From Ga0077527 sp038316355 (GTDB lineage: Bacteria > Pseudomonadota > Gammaproteobacteria > Burkholderiales > SG8-41), in contig JBBQAO010000010.1 in the NCBI GenBank assembly GCA_038316355.1, positions 1 through 64,000 on the forward strand: a DNA stretch of 64,000 nt, in the 5' to 3' direction. The translations under genes were made by a program, and so were the position numbers. A model generated the notes under the pieces. The model did not search any database and was not told the origin of the DNA. It saw only the letters and a list, made by a program, of their open reading frames with translations. Positions 16,595 to 25,801 of this stretch are shown in pieces (within the stretch, counting starts at the first letter, position 1; the number at the start of each line of letters is the position of its first letter).

Positions 16595-17160
16595 CTCAAA
16601 AAAAGAAGACTACCGGCAGCACCAGAAAACCCAATAAAAAAACTTTAAAAAACAAAGGCTTAAAGAATAAAGCCGGTGTTGGCAAAAAGGCGGCAAAAAA
16701 AACCGCCAAAGTGAAGGCGCCGCGTGTCGCAGTGCGCAATTCTCCGATTCATGGCCGCGGCGTGTTTGCCGTGACCGCGATTGTCAAAGGCGCGCGCATC
16801 ATTGAATACACTGGCGTGCGCATGTCGCATGCGAAGGCGGATCGTCTTTACGGCGCACTGCACGACGGTTCGTCGCACACCATGCTGTTCGCGGCCACTG
16901 ACAAGGTGGTCATTGATGCCACCCAACGTGGCGGGCCGGCACGCTGGATCAATCATTCCTGTGCGCCGAACTGCGAGGCCAACGAGGAAGAGGGCAGGAT
17001 ATTCATCGACGCGATCCGCGCCATCAAGCCGGGCCGGGAATTGTCTTACGACTACAGCCTGGTGCTGGAAGAGCGGCATACGGCGAAACAGAAACGCGAC
17101 CATCCCTGCCGTTGCGGCTCGCGCAAATGCCGCCATACGCTGCTTGGCAACAAGCGTTAG
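16591..17160 (+). CDS. SET-domain protein lysine methyltransferase with Lys-rich N-terminal tail
   Basis: A 189-residue SAM-dependent protein-lysine methyltransferase. Residues 1-45 are a basic, low-complexity tail with 16 lysines, like linker-histone tails. Residues 46-170 form a SET domain: HGRGVFAV, then RWINHSCAPNCEANEEEG with the NHSC pseudoknot motif, then ELSYDYSL with the catalytic tyrosine region. A post-SET zinc site CRCGSRKCRHTLLG follows. The gene overlaps the upstream dehydratase by four bases (ATGA). Bacterial SET proteins can methylate ribosomal or nucleoid proteins or host histones; the tail suggests nucleic-acid binding or self-methylation. The substrate is unknown. Confidence 0.9.
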   Translation: MTQKKKTTGSTRKPNKKTLKNKGLKNKAGVGKKAAKKTAKVKAPRVAVRNSPIHGRGVFAVTAIVKGARIIEYTGVRMSHAKADRLYGALHDGSSHTMLFAATDKVVIDATQRGGPARWINHSCAPNCEANEEEGRIFIDAIRAIKPGRELSYDYSLVLEERHTAKQKRDHPCRCGSRKCRHTLLGNKR

Positions 17161-17182
17161 GGCCTGTTAACAGCGAAGACGA

Positions 17183-17218
17183 AGAAAAACCGCGGCTGAT
17201 CAGCCGCGGGAATTTTTC
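17183..17218. terminator. Bidirectional terminator between convergent genes
   Basis: A perfect 20-base palindrome (CCGCGGCTGATCAGCCGCGG, 17190-17209) is flanked by GAAAAA on the left and TTTTTC on the right, so each strand sees a stem followed by a T-run. The stop codon of the malonyl-CoA decarboxylase gene (17200-17202) lies inside the palindrome. It probably ends both the SET gene and the decarboxylase transcript. Confidence 0.85.
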
Positions 17219-18483
17219 TCGGGGCGCAGTGCGCGCACCTGGCGCGACGCGAAAATCGTGCCGTGTTTGATGTGCGCTTCATGGTTGGCCTCGATGTTGT
17301 CGAGGTCGTAGAGATAATTGACCATGAAGCCGGCACCGCTGCGCAAACCCTTTTCCGAGACATCCCCCAGCCAACGCATGTGTTCGATGCAGGCGCCGTT
17401 GCCGAGGTGGAAACGGGCGACCGGGTCTGCGGGCCGGCCCGACGCGTTTTTCGCTTCGAACAGGTAGGCGGCCAGCAAATCCTGCAGTAACGGCCGCAGT
17501 CGTGCAGCGGCTGCCGGATCGGCATGCCAGCCCGGTTGTGCGAGGTACTGCAGCACAGGGGTATCGGGATGCACGCTTTTGAGCCAGGACGTAAATCCCG
17601 GTACTGGCGACAGTGTGACGAAGTTGCGCAATTGCGGGAAATTGCGTTTCAGGTCCGCGGCGACCTGCTTGATCAGGAAGTTGCCGAAGGTCACGCCTTT
17701 CAGCGCCTTCTGGCAGTTCGAGATCGAATAAAACACGGCGGTGCGCGCCGACCTGATGTCCAGCGGCGGACGTCCGTCTGCCAGCAGCGGCGCGATCGCA
17801 TCCGGGATGTCCACGGTCAGTGCGACCTCGACAAAGATCAGCGGATCGTCGGCCAGCGTCGGATGGAAAAACGCGAAACACTTGCGGTCCGGCGGATCGA
17901 GGCGCCGCCTGAGGTCGCTCCAGCCGGAAATTTCGTGTACGGCTTCATAACGGATGATCTTTTCGAGCACCACTGCCGGTGTGTGCCAGTCGATCGGACG
18001 CAGTTGCAGGAAACCGCGGTTGAACCACGAGTGGAACAGGTGTTCGAAATCGGCGTCGACTTCTTCGAGTCCGGGATGCTGCGGCAGCAGTTCGAGCACG
18101 TCTTCGCGCATGCGCAGCAGGCCGGCGGTGCCGCTGGGCGCAAAATTAAGTCGGCGCAGTACTTCCTGCCGGCGTGATTCCGCCGCGGTGTGCAGTTGAT
18201 GCGCGGAGGCCGGGCCGGGGTGCGCTGCGTAATTGCGGATTGCGGTTTCCAGCTGCGCTGTATCAGTGGAAAATCGTGTGGCCAGGGTGCCCAGGAAATC
18301 GAGTTTGCCCTGCGGGGGCAGCGCTGCGTAGCGTTCGAGGATGCGTCGCGCCAGTGCGGTGCCGGAGGCTTCGCCGAGTTCCGAGCGCAGGGTTTCTGCA
18401 GCCTGGGCCAGCCATTGTTGCAGGCGACGTTCGCGCAGCGTGCGGCCGCGTTCGGCAAGGCCGTGCCAGAGGCGGACGAACAT
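17200..18483 (-). CDS. Malonyl-CoA decarboxylase
   Basis: A 427-residue enzyme that converts malonyl-CoA to acetyl-CoA and CO2. It has the family's N-terminal helical domain (about residues 1-110) and a GNAT-like catalytic domain. The latter includes RPIDWHTPAVVLEKIIRYEA, CFAFFHPTL and the TAVFYSISNCQKALKGV segment (near 248-264) that holds the family's catalytic serine. The C-terminal NHEAHIKHGTI near residue 405 supplies the histidine. The ATG at 18483 is preferred because AGGAGG precedes it by about 8 bases; the longer frame would overlap the Bug gene upstream. A Bug receptor gene ends 28 bases before the start, so malonate or a related dicarboxylate is a plausible imported substrate. Confidence 0.9.
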   Translation of the reverse strand: MFVRLWHGLAERGRTLRERRLQQWLAQAAETLRSELGEASGTALARRILERYAALPPQGKLDFLGTLATRFSTDTAQLETAIRNYAAHPGPASAHQLHTAAESRRQEVLRRLNFAPSGTAGLLRMREDVLELLPQHPGLEEVDADFEHLFHSWFNRGFLQLRPIDWHTPAVVLEKIIRYEAVHEISGWSDLRRRLDPPDRKCFAFFHPTLADDPLIFVEVALTVDIPDAIAPLLADGRPPLDIRSARTAVFYSISNCQKALKGVTFGNFLIKQVAADLKRNFPQLRNFVTLSPVPGFTSWLKSVHPDTPVLQYLAQPGWHADPAAAARLRPLLQDLLAAYLFEAKNASGRPADPVARFHLGNGACIEHMRWLGDVSEKGLRSGAGFMVNYLYDLDNIEANHEAHIKHGTIFASRQVRALRPEKNSRG

Positions 18484-18511
18484 GCCGCCCGCCTCCTGTC
18501 GGATGCTTGTA

Positions 18512-19492
18512 TCAGTTGTCGACTTTGGCACCTGATGCTTTCACGACTTTGCCCCAGGTCTCGATTTCTCCGCGGACGAACTTGCCGAACTCGGCCGGCG
18601 ACTGGCCGCCGGCGGTTGCGCCCAGGGAATCCCATACTTTCTTGATCTGCGGGGCGTTCAGCGCTTTTACCGTTGCCTGGTGCATGCGATCGACGATGGG
18701 CTGCGGCGTACCTTTGATGCCCCACAGCGCGTACCAGGTGGTGACGTTGATGTTGACGCCGGATTCCTGCAGGGTGGGCACATCGGGCAGCAGTTCCGAG
18801 CGTTTTGCAGTGGTGACCGCCAGAGCGCGCAGCCGACCGCTCATGACGTTGGGTCCCGCGGTGCCCATGCCGTCAAAGGCCATTGCCACTTCGCCCGACA
18901 GCAGCGCCGGCGTCAGCGGGCCCGCGCCCTTGTACGGGACGTGCACCAGCTTGGTTCCGGTACTCAGGTTGAACAGTTCGCCGTTCATGTGGTGCGTGGT
19001 GCCGTAACCTGCAGAACCGTAATTGATTGCGCCGGGCGAGCGTTTGTCGAGTGCAATCAATTCCTTGATGGTTTTCGCCGGCACCGAAGGGTGTACGACC
19101 ACGGCGCTTGGAACGGAGGCGACGAGCGTGACCGGCACAAAATCCTTTTCAAGGCTGTAGCTCAGTTTGCGGTACAAGGTTTCCGCAATGGTGTGATGCA
19201 CGGCACCCATGAACCAGGTATAGCCGTCGGCAGGGGCACGCGATGCCGTGCCCGCACCCAAGGTGCCGCCTGCGCCGCCGAGGTTTTCAATCAGGATCTG
19301 CTGTCCCAGATCGGCGGGCATTATGGCCGCCAGTGGCCGTGCGAAGGCGTCAGTGCCGCCACCCGCCGGGAACGGATTGATGATGCGCACGGCGCGGTTT
19401 GGCCAGTTCTGCGCCGACACCGCGCTGGAAACGGTTGCAGCAGTCAGTGCCAGTATTCCCATTGCCAGCAACTTCCGGTTTTTCTCCAACAT
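18512..19492 (-). CDS. Tripartite tricarboxylate transporter (Bug) substrate-binding protein
   Basis: A 326-residue periplasmic receptor. It has a signal peptide of about 28 residues ending in AVSAQN, then WPNRAVRIINPFPAGGGTDA, GAINYGSAGYGTTHHMNGEL and HVPYKGAGPLTPALLSGEV, all typical Bug motifs. The ATG at 19492 follows GGAGGAGATC. It lies directly upstream of malonyl-CoA decarboxylase on the same strand, which suggests that its ligand feeds malonyl-CoA formation (for example malonate); that is inferred from context. The malonyl-CoA synthetase that such a pathway would need is not in the window. Confidence 0.92.
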   Translation of the reverse strand: MLEKNRKLLAMGILALTAATVSSAVSAQNWPNRAVRIINPFPAGGGTDAFARPLAAIMPADLGQQILIENLGGAGGTLGAGTASRAPADGYTWFMGAVHHTIAETLYRKLSYSLEKDFVPVTLVASVPSAVVVHPSVPAKTIKELIALDKRSPGAINYGSAGYGTTHHMNGELFNLSTGTKLVHVPYKGAGPLTPALLSGEVAMAFDGMGTAGPNVMSGRLRALAVTTAKRSELLPDVPTLQESGVNINVTTWYALWGIKGTPQPIVDRMHQATVKALNAPQIKKVWDSLGATAGGQSPAEFGKFVRGEIETWGKVVKASGAKVDN

Positions 19493-19608
19493 GATCTCCT
19501 CCGATTTATTTTGGTATGTGGTGGCCCATTTTATGGAACTTGCCGGCGCTTGTATATCCTGCAGCGGCGACGCTTTTTCTCCCGTGCCGTACACCCGTGC
19601 CGGGAATT

Positions 19609-22600
19609 TCAGTCGAAACGCAGGGTAAACAGGATGTCAGCCGCGTTTTCGGCGCCGGTTGTGCCCTGCAGGCGCCAGCGGTCGGAGAGCAGGTAGTCGA
19701 TTTTCAGCAGGCTGCCCGCGGTGCCGCCCAAGGTCTGTTCCAGGCGTACGGTGATTTTCGAGGTGATGCGTTTGCCCAGCGCGAGCACGCCGAGAGTGCC
19801 ATCATTACCCCGTCCGAATCCAACTTCGTCGAGCCCGACGCCTTCGGCGAGTCGCCGCTGCAGCGGCATGCCGCGGCTGCCCGCCATGCTCAGTGAGGCT
19901 GCCTGCAGCAGGGCGAGTTCGGCCTGGCTTGCATGCTGCGGATCGCGGCCCAGTGTCAGCCAGGCGAGGCGGTCGGAATCCGGCATGTCGGGTGTGGATA
20001 CCAATCGCACGATCGGGCGCTGCAGCGAGCCGCCGACTTCGACGCCGACCTCAACGGCCTGCATCTTGCGCACGGCGCGCAGGTCGAGTGACGGGTTGCC
20101 GAGCGGCCCGGCAAACACCAGCGCGCCGCGTTCGATGTTCAACGGCTGTCCGAAGGCCGCGTATTCGCCGCGCACCGTGCGCACGGTGCCGGTTGCCGAG
20201 AAGGTGTCGCCGCGGGTGGTAACGCGGAGGGTGCCGCCCAGCAGCGCATCCAGTCCGTAGCCGCGGACCGTAAAGCGGTCGTTGAGGTTGACGCCGACGT
20301 CAAGCTGTACCAGCAGTGGTGATGTAGATTGCGGCGTGTGCTTTTTGTCCTTGATTTTTATGACCACATCGCTGCCCAGAACCGGCTTGCGTTCGGTGCC
20401 GAGATCGTAGCGGCCTTCGTCGACACGGAAATCTCCTTCCAGCGCAAGGCGGCGGTCGCGCAGTCCGGCACGGCCGCTGCCGCTGATGATTGTTGACAGT
20501 TGGGGGCTGGCAAAAATATGTGCGCGATCCGCGCGAGCGGTGATATCGAGGCTGCGCAGGCCACCGCCGATGTTGGCGTTGCCTTCGGCGGTGATCTTGC
20601 CTTTGCCGGCGTTGATGCGGAATTCATCGATTTTCAGCAGCTTGCCATCAAGCGTTGCGCGCAGCCGGCCGTCGCGCAGATCCAGGCCGGGGCCCAGCGC
20701 GCGCAGCGCGATGCCGTCACCGGCAAGCGTGCCGGTCAGGCGCGGTTCGGCGACGGTGCCACCCAGTGTGGCCTGTCCCGCCAGACGTCCGGAAACGCGG
20801 TCAAGTTCCGGCAGAAAAATCCGCAGCCAGGCCAGTGTGCGCATTTCGGCTGCTGCATTACCCGCGAGTGCTGCGTCCCGCGGCAGCCGCCAGTTACCTT
20901 CGCGTTTGGCGACGCGAGTTTTTATGCGCGCTGTGGCAGTGCCCATGTTGGCGCTGTCAGCGTCGAATGCGACCTCGACGGCGTTGTCGGTGGCGGTGAG
21001 CGCGAGCGACAGCCGGCGCAGGTCCATCGCGGCGGTTTCATCACCGGTGATGGCGATGTCGCCTTGTTCGCGCTGCAATTCTGCGCTGCCGGAGAACGTG
21101 TCGCCCAGAGTCAGATTCCAGCGTCCGCCCAGTCGCAGGTTGCGGATTTCAACCGCAGTGTTGCGTGGCAGCAGTCTCAATGCGGCAATGCCGCGGAAAC
21201 TGCCGCTGGTAGTGATGCGGCCGTTCCCGGCGCGTATGCTGGCCGGGCCGAAATCACCGTCCAGCACCGCGGCCCGCAGTTGTTCGATGATCAACTGATT
21301 GGAGCCGATCACAACACTGGCTGGCGCTGTCAGGCGCAATGGCCAGGGGCCGCGAGCTTCCAGTTGTTCGAGCAGGCCGGTCCAGCGCCATTGCGCATCG
21401 AGGCCGCCGCTGGCGCGCAGGCTTGCATCCGTGCCCTGGCCGCGCAGTGCCACGTTCAGGGTGTGGCGTGCACGCGTGCCGCTGTTGCGCAGTTCCAGTG
21501 TTTCGATACCGGTGTACGGGGTCTGCAATCCGGCGGCACGGGCTTCGATGTTTAAGGTGCCATCCGCACCCGGTGCGATGCTGCCTTGCGCCTCGAAGTT
21601 GGCAGCACGCCAGGTCCGCAGTGCCAGCCGTTGCGCGGCAAGCTTGAACTCGATGGCCGGCGCAGCCACGGTGCCGGCCAGGGATCCCTGGCCCTGCATG
21701 GCTCCGGCCAGAGCGGGATCCACCACACGCAGGTCGGGCGCGTTGATCTCCCACTTCAAGCGATCCTGTGGCCGGCCATATTGGCCAGTGACGTTGATAC
21801 GGTTGGGGCCGATGGCGGCGCTGGCCTCACCGGAAAACGGTCGCGCTGCGTTGCTGCTGAAGCGGGCATCGGCGCTGAGGGGTGCGTTGCGCAACACGCT
21901 GTTGGTGACAGACAACTGCAACTGTGCCTGCCACGACGGTTGCAGCCGTCCGCTGGCCTTCATGTTGCCGTTGAGTTGTGCTGACGGCGCTTGCAGAAAA
22001 CGCGAGGGGTCGAGCCGGGCGAAGGTGCCGGTCAGCGAAAATTCCTGTGCGGCAACCAGTGCCAGTTTTCCTGAAAAATCGATGTGTCCGTTCCCCGCCT
22101 GCAGTTGCGCGCGGTCGACGAATATTGTGTTAGCTGTATGGCGCGCGGTGATATGCGCCTGCAGGCTGGCGCCTTGAATGACGGCATCGAGTTTTTGTTC
22201 CGTTTCATTGCCGGACAGCGTGGCTTTTCCGGCAATCACCACCGGCCTCAGTGCGCCATGGAGTTGCGATGGATCGATGTCCTGCAGCTTGAGGTTGAAA
22301 CTGGCGATGCCGTCGCGCACGCTGCCGTTGCCGCGGACATGTCCTTTGCCGCGGGGCTGGAGATGGAGATTGCTGATGGCCCACTGCGATCCCGAGCCGG
22401 TAAAAGCAAGATCAGCTGCTGCCAGCGGCAATTGCCCGGCATCCAGAGGCCCGGGCTTGGCGTTGATCATATTCAGCGTGCCGCTCAGTACGTCATTCGC
22501 GGCAGATTGCGCTGCAGCTTCGATGCGGACGAGGGTGCGCGGCAGTTCGCTGTTCCAAGCGGCCAAATCCACGTTTTCTGCGTGTAGCGTCAGTTTCTCG

Positions 22601-23340
22601 AGAGGCGCAGCGGAAAATGGGTGCAGCAGCGCACTGGCCTGACCGTTGCCGCCAGTACTGTTGGTAGTGGCGACTGCCTGCAGGTTTTTCAGATTGCCGG
22701 AGAAGATTGTCGCGATGCTGATCGTGTTCTGCCGTGGTCCGCTGCGTACCTGCAATTTTCCGTTGATGGTGAACGGCTGCGTTGCACCGGCATCAATGGT
22801 TGCGGATGCGGCCCAGCCCGCAACACGCAGGGCGAGCAATTGGAGAGCGTGAATTTTTTCTCCGCCGTGGTATTGGAGCTGGATGTCGGTGATGGCGGGC
22901 AGGGTGTTGATTACGAGGCGACTGATGGTTGCGGATGCGATGGCGACGTTGAAGGGCAACGCCAGGCTGTCGGGTGGGGTTGCCGGTGTGGTGCTGGTGG
23001 ATGTGTAGTGGATCCGTTCTGCAGTGGCCTGGCTGATGCGCAATTCCCTGAGCAGCAGCGACAATGGTTGCCAGCGCAGTATGATTTTTTCCGCTTCAAG
23101 CCGGGAATCTGCAGTGGTGAACACCAGACTTTCGATGCGCAGTTCACCGGCGAGAGAGCCGTCGGCGCCGTGGATGACCAGCTTGCCGCCGCTTGCCAGT
23201 ATCGCCTCCCGCATGGTCCATTGCAGCGCCTGGGTGCTGCCGAGCCAGGCATAGGCGGCGACCAGCAACAGGCTGCACAGCAATGCGCTGACGATTGCGG
23301 CACGTTTGGCGTAACGAAGGATGGCTGGGCGGCGGACCAT
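19609..23340 (-). CDS. tamB: TamB, inner-membrane subunit of the translocation and assembly module
   Basis: A 1243-residue envelope protein. It has one N-terminal membrane anchor (residues 14-35, IVSALLCSLLLVAAYAWLG) followed by a very long beta-rich periplasmic part and a C-terminal DUF490/TamB domain with RGEYAAFGQPLNIERGALVF, GNPSLDLRAV and DRLAWLTLGRD. TamB works with TamA in outer-membrane protein insertion and, as an AsmA-like bridge, in lipid transport. The ATG at 23340 begins one base after the stop of tamA and directly precedes the membrane anchor; 127 residues of open frame upstream overlap tamA and are not coding. The length is typical for betaproteobacteria. Confidence 0.93.
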   Translation of the reverse strand: MVRRPAILRYAKRAAIVSALLCSLLLVAAYAWLGSTQALQWTMREAILASGGKLVIHGADGSLAGELRIESLVFTTADSRLEAEKIILRWQPLSLLLRELRISQATAERIHYTSTSTTPATPPDSLALPFNVAIASATISRLVINTLPAITDIQLQYHGGEKIHALQLLALRVAGWAASATIDAGATQPFTINGKLQVRSGPRQNTISIATIFSGNLKNLQAVATTNSTGGNGQASALLHPFSAAPLEKLTLHAENVDLAAWNSELPRTLVRIEAAAQSAANDVLSGTLNMINAKPGPLDAGQLPLAAADLAFTGSGSQWAISNLHLQPRGKGHVRGNGSVRDGIASFNLKLQDIDPSQLHGALRPVVIAGKATLSGNETEQKLDAVIQGASLQAHITARHTANTIFVDRAQLQAGNGHIDFSGKLALVAAQEFSLTGTFARLDPSRFLQAPSAQLNGNMKASGRLQPSWQAQLQLSVTNSVLRNAPLSADARFSSNAARPFSGEASAAIGPNRINVTGQYGRPQDRLKWEINAPDLRVVDPALAGAMQGQGSLAGTVAAPAIEFKLAAQRLALRTWRAANFEAQGSIAPGADGTLNIEARAAGLQTPYTGIETLELRNSGTRARHTLNVALRGQGTDASLRASGGLDAQWRWTGLLEQLEARGPWPLRLTAPASVVIGSNQLIIEQLRAAVLDGDFGPASIRAGNGRITTSGSFRGIAALRLLPRNTAVEIRNLRLGGRWNLTLGDTFSGSAELQREQGDIAITGDETAAMDLRRLSLALTATDNAVEVAFDADSANMGTATARIKTRVAKREGNWRLPRDAALAGNAAAEMRTLAWLRIFLPELDRVSGRLAGQATLGGTVAEPRLTGTLAGDGIALRALGPGLDLRDGRLRATLDGKLLKIDEFRINAGKGKITAEGNANIGGGLRSLDITARADRAHIFASPQLSTIISGSGRAGLRDRRLALEGDFRVDEGRYDLGTERKPVLGSDVVIKIKDKKHTPQSTSPLLVQLDVGVNLNDRFTVRGYGLDALLGGTLRVTTRGDTFSATGTVRTVRGEYAAFGQPLNIERGALVFAGPLGNPSLDLRAVRKMQAVEVGVEVGGSLQRPIVRLVSTPDMPDSDRLAWLTLGRDPQHASQAELALLQAASLSMAGSRGMPLQRRLAEGVGLDEVGFGRGNDGTLGVLALGKRITSKITVRLEQTLGGTAGSLLKIDYLLSDRWRLQGTTGAENAADILFTLRFD

Positions 23341-23341
23341 A

Positions 23342-25102
23342 TCAGAACCTAGCGCCCATGGTGAAGTGCAGGCGAAAATCGCCGGTTTCCTGCGCGCGTG
23401 CGATATCGAGGTTGATCGAACCGGCTGCAGTGATCCAGCGCACACCGACACCGTAACCATAAACAGCCCGCAGCTTGCTGAACGAGTCCGCGGCATTACC
23501 GGCATCGACAAACAGCGCGCCGCCCCATTGCGGTGTGAAATCGTGCTGGTATTCAACGGTTGCCACGCCGAGGAATCGCCCGCCGACCGTGGAGGCGCCT
23601 TGGGTGACGCCCAGCGACTGGTAGGCGTAACCGCGGACTGTTTGGTCACCGCCGGTGCGGAACATGAATTCACTGGGAATGCCGTCACGGGCGTTTGCCC
23701 ATACGGCACCGAATTCCCCACGCAGGTGGAATCGGTCGGTGGCGCTGAACGGCAGGATGTAGAGGCCGCGGGTGTAACCGCGCAGGAACGAGCGTGTTGA
23801 TAGCAGCGATTCCGATGCGCCGCCCAGTTGCAGGTTGATCATGTGGCCGCGCCTGGGGCGCAGCAGGTCATCCACCCGTCGCAGTGTCCACGAATAATTG
23901 AGCGTCAGTGCTTCGAGGTGGTCGACCGGTCCGGCTTCCAGTGATTGTTCCTCGACCTGGAACTTCAGCGCCCAGTCCTGTTCTTTTTCCGCCGAGCGCC
24001 ACGAGCGTCGCGCGGTGACGCCGTCCACGCGGCTGACCAGGTTTTCGATATCACTGCGTTTGGTCTCGACGCCGACATGGTTGCGCCAGCCGCCGGGTTC
24101 GGGGGTGAGCGCGATGCCGGCCTCGAGCAATTGCTCCTTGGTGTCGAGCCGCAATCGCGCCCTGCCTTGCCAGCCGGGCTGGAAGGTATTGTTGTGCGTG
24201 AACGTAGCTTCGCTGCGGTACAGGGTGTCGGTGCTGTAGCCGACGCCGAGATCGATTTTCTTTTCAGGATATTCAGTCACGCGTACTACTACCGGCGCTG
24301 CAGCGGCGTTTTCCGGATCGGGATTGACGGTGACCGAGACATTCTGGAAGTAACCGCTGGACTGCAGCAGAGTCTGGTAATACAGCAAGGCGTCAAAGCT
24401 GTAACGCTCGCCCTCGCGGAAGGATTTCAGGTTTTCGACACTGGTTTTTGGATAACGCTGGAGCCCGGAGATTTGCAGCGGGCCAAAGCGGAACAGCGGT
24501 CCGCTGTCGATGCTGACGGCAATGTCGACATGCCCGGACTGTGGATCGACCTCCGCTGTGCTGGCGGTGATGCGCGCTGCGGGGTAACCCTTGAATACGA
24601 GTTCGCGCAGCAGCGCGTCCTTGGCATCATCCCAGGCGCTCTGGCGGAATCGCGATGCCGGCGGCAGGCGCCAGCGATTGACCAATTGTGCCGCGCCCGG
24701 ATCTGCGGCTGGGTCGGTGGTGATGGCGCCGGTGACCTTGATGCCCGCGGCAGTGACGGCCGCAGCTTGTCCGGGAACCACGCGCAGGCGTACCAGACCG
24801 GCGGTCTGGTCGCCGGTGTTGCTGACTTCCACCTGCGGCGAAAAATAACCTTCGGTGGCCAGCAGTGCGCGGGCTTCGGCTGCGGTCCGTGCCACCAGCC
24901 GGTCGAGCAGCGCGGCATCCACTTCGGCGTGGCCGCGATAGCGGTAGATGTCCAGGTATTTTTCGAGCAGCGGTCGCACCGCCTGTGGCGCATCGAGTTC
25001 AATACGCCAGGTATATCCCGCTTCCTGCGCAAAGGTCGCGGTCAGCCATCCGGACAGGATCAGCAGTGCGGTGATGCGGTATGTGGTACGACAGAACATC
25101 AT
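23342..25102 (-). CDS. tamA: TamA, outer-membrane BamA-family protein
   Basis: A 586-residue outer-membrane protein with a signal peptide (cleavage likely near FAQEA), N-terminal POTRA domains (about residues 30-270) and a C-terminal 16-strand barrel of the Omp85 family. Barrel motifs include LRRVDDLLRPRRGHMINLQLGG, RGYAYQSLG and VRWITAAGSINLDIA (the first given by its start: LRRVDDLLRP at about 425). The last residue is Phe, the usual BAM recognition signal. Its stop is one base before tamB, so the pair is coupled. Two adjacent Met codons (25102 and 25099) can start it. Confidence 0.93.
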   Translation of the reverse strand: MMFCRTTYRITALLILSGWLTATFAQEAGYTWRIELDAPQAVRPLLEKYLDIYRYRGHAEVDAALLDRLVARTAAEARALLATEGYFSPQVEVSNTGDQTAGLVRLRVVPGQAAAVTAAGIKVTGAITTDPAADPGAAQLVNRWRLPPASRFRQSAWDDAKDALLRELVFKGYPAARITASTAEVDPQSGHVDIAVSIDSGPLFRFGPLQISGLQRYPKTSVENLKSFREGERYSFDALLYYQTLLQSSGYFQNVSVTVNPDPENAAAAPVVVRVTEYPEKKIDLGVGYSTDTLYRSEATFTHNNTFQPGWQGRARLRLDTKEQLLEAGIALTPEPGGWRNHVGVETKRSDIENLVSRVDGVTARRSWRSAEKEQDWALKFQVEEQSLEAGPVDHLEALTLNYSWTLRRVDDLLRPRRGHMINLQLGGASESLLSTRSFLRGYTRGLYILPFSATDRFHLRGEFGAVWANARDGIPSEFMFRTGGDQTVRGYAYQSLGVTQGASTVGGRFLGVATVEYQHDFTPQWGGALFVDAGNAADSFSKLRAVYGYGVGVRWITAAGSINLDIARAQETGDFRLHFTMGARF

Positions 25103-25157
25103 TGCGGATCAGGGGGCAGGGATGTCGCGGTTGTTCGGGATTGCGTGACAGCAGAGG

Positions 25158-25559
25158 TCAGCCTTCGCGATTGCGCATCCAGTCGGCAGTGCCGAAAAAG
25201 GCCTTGAGCAGCGCGTCACGCAGCGGTTCCGCCACGCCCGTATCTTCCATCGCCTGCAGCATGCAGGCAAGCCAGGCATCGCGCTCTGCGCTGCCGATGG
25301 CGAAAGGCAGGTGCCGCGCGCGCAGCATCGGATGGCCGTATTTTTCGACATACAGCGGCGGGCCACCGAGCCAGCCGGAGAGGAACAGGTGGAGTTTTTC
25401 CCGAGAACCCGAGAGATCCTGCGGGTGCAGCTTGCGGATGCCGTGGTATTCCGGCACCTCGTCCATCAGAGCATAGAATCGATCGACCAGGCGACGTACG
25501 CCACTGTCGCCACCGAGCAGTTCGTAAGGGGCGGGTTCGGTCGGGGTTTCAGCATTCAT
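25158..25559 (-). CDS. Group II truncated haemoglobin
   Basis: A 133-residue 2-on-2 globin. The proximal-histidine region GHPMLRARHLPFAIG near residues 73-87 and the distal FYALMDEVPEY near 28-38 fit group II (trHbO/YjbI type), as does WLGGPPLYVEKYG. These proteins bind O2, NO or peroxide-derived ligands and are often linked to oxidative or nitrosative stress. The gene lies just upstream of tamA on the same strand, 55 bases apart, but a functional tie to tamAB is not evident. Confidence 0.93.
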   Translation of the reverse strand: MNAETPTEPAPYELLGGDSGVRRLVDRFYALMDEVPEYHGIRKLHPQDLSGSREKLHLFLSGWLGGPPLYVEKYGHPMLRARHLPFAIGSAERDAWLACMLQAMEDTGVAEPLRDALLKAFFGTADWMRNREG

Positions 25560-25801
25560 AAGGCGCGCGATTGTATCGCGCTTTGCTGTGCATCGCCGCC
25601 TTCAATGGGAATGTCGTGAAGTCAGATTTTAAAAAAATAATAATAAAAACAATAAGTTATACCTAAATCGTCGTAGTGAGAAAAGGCGGGGCGGATTGTT
25701 TTGCGCAATGTTGCGTTCCGTCCGAAATCTCGAAAGAGCCCCGCTTTGCGCTCAGATAGCGCAGTTCCGCAATTGGCTGCTTGATGCGGCGAGTCCGTCA
25801 G
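25560..25801. other. Intergenic region between truncated haemoglobin and ABC importer genes
   Basis: This 242-base gap contains an AT-rich stretch (25626-25665, mostly A/T) and, on the leftward strand, a TATAAC box near 25660 that could be the -10 of the haemoglobin gene. GC-rich inverted segments (GGCGGGGCGGA and GAGCCCCGCTTTGCGCTC) may end the leftward ABC transcript. No open frame with coding character was seen. Confidence 0.35.
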
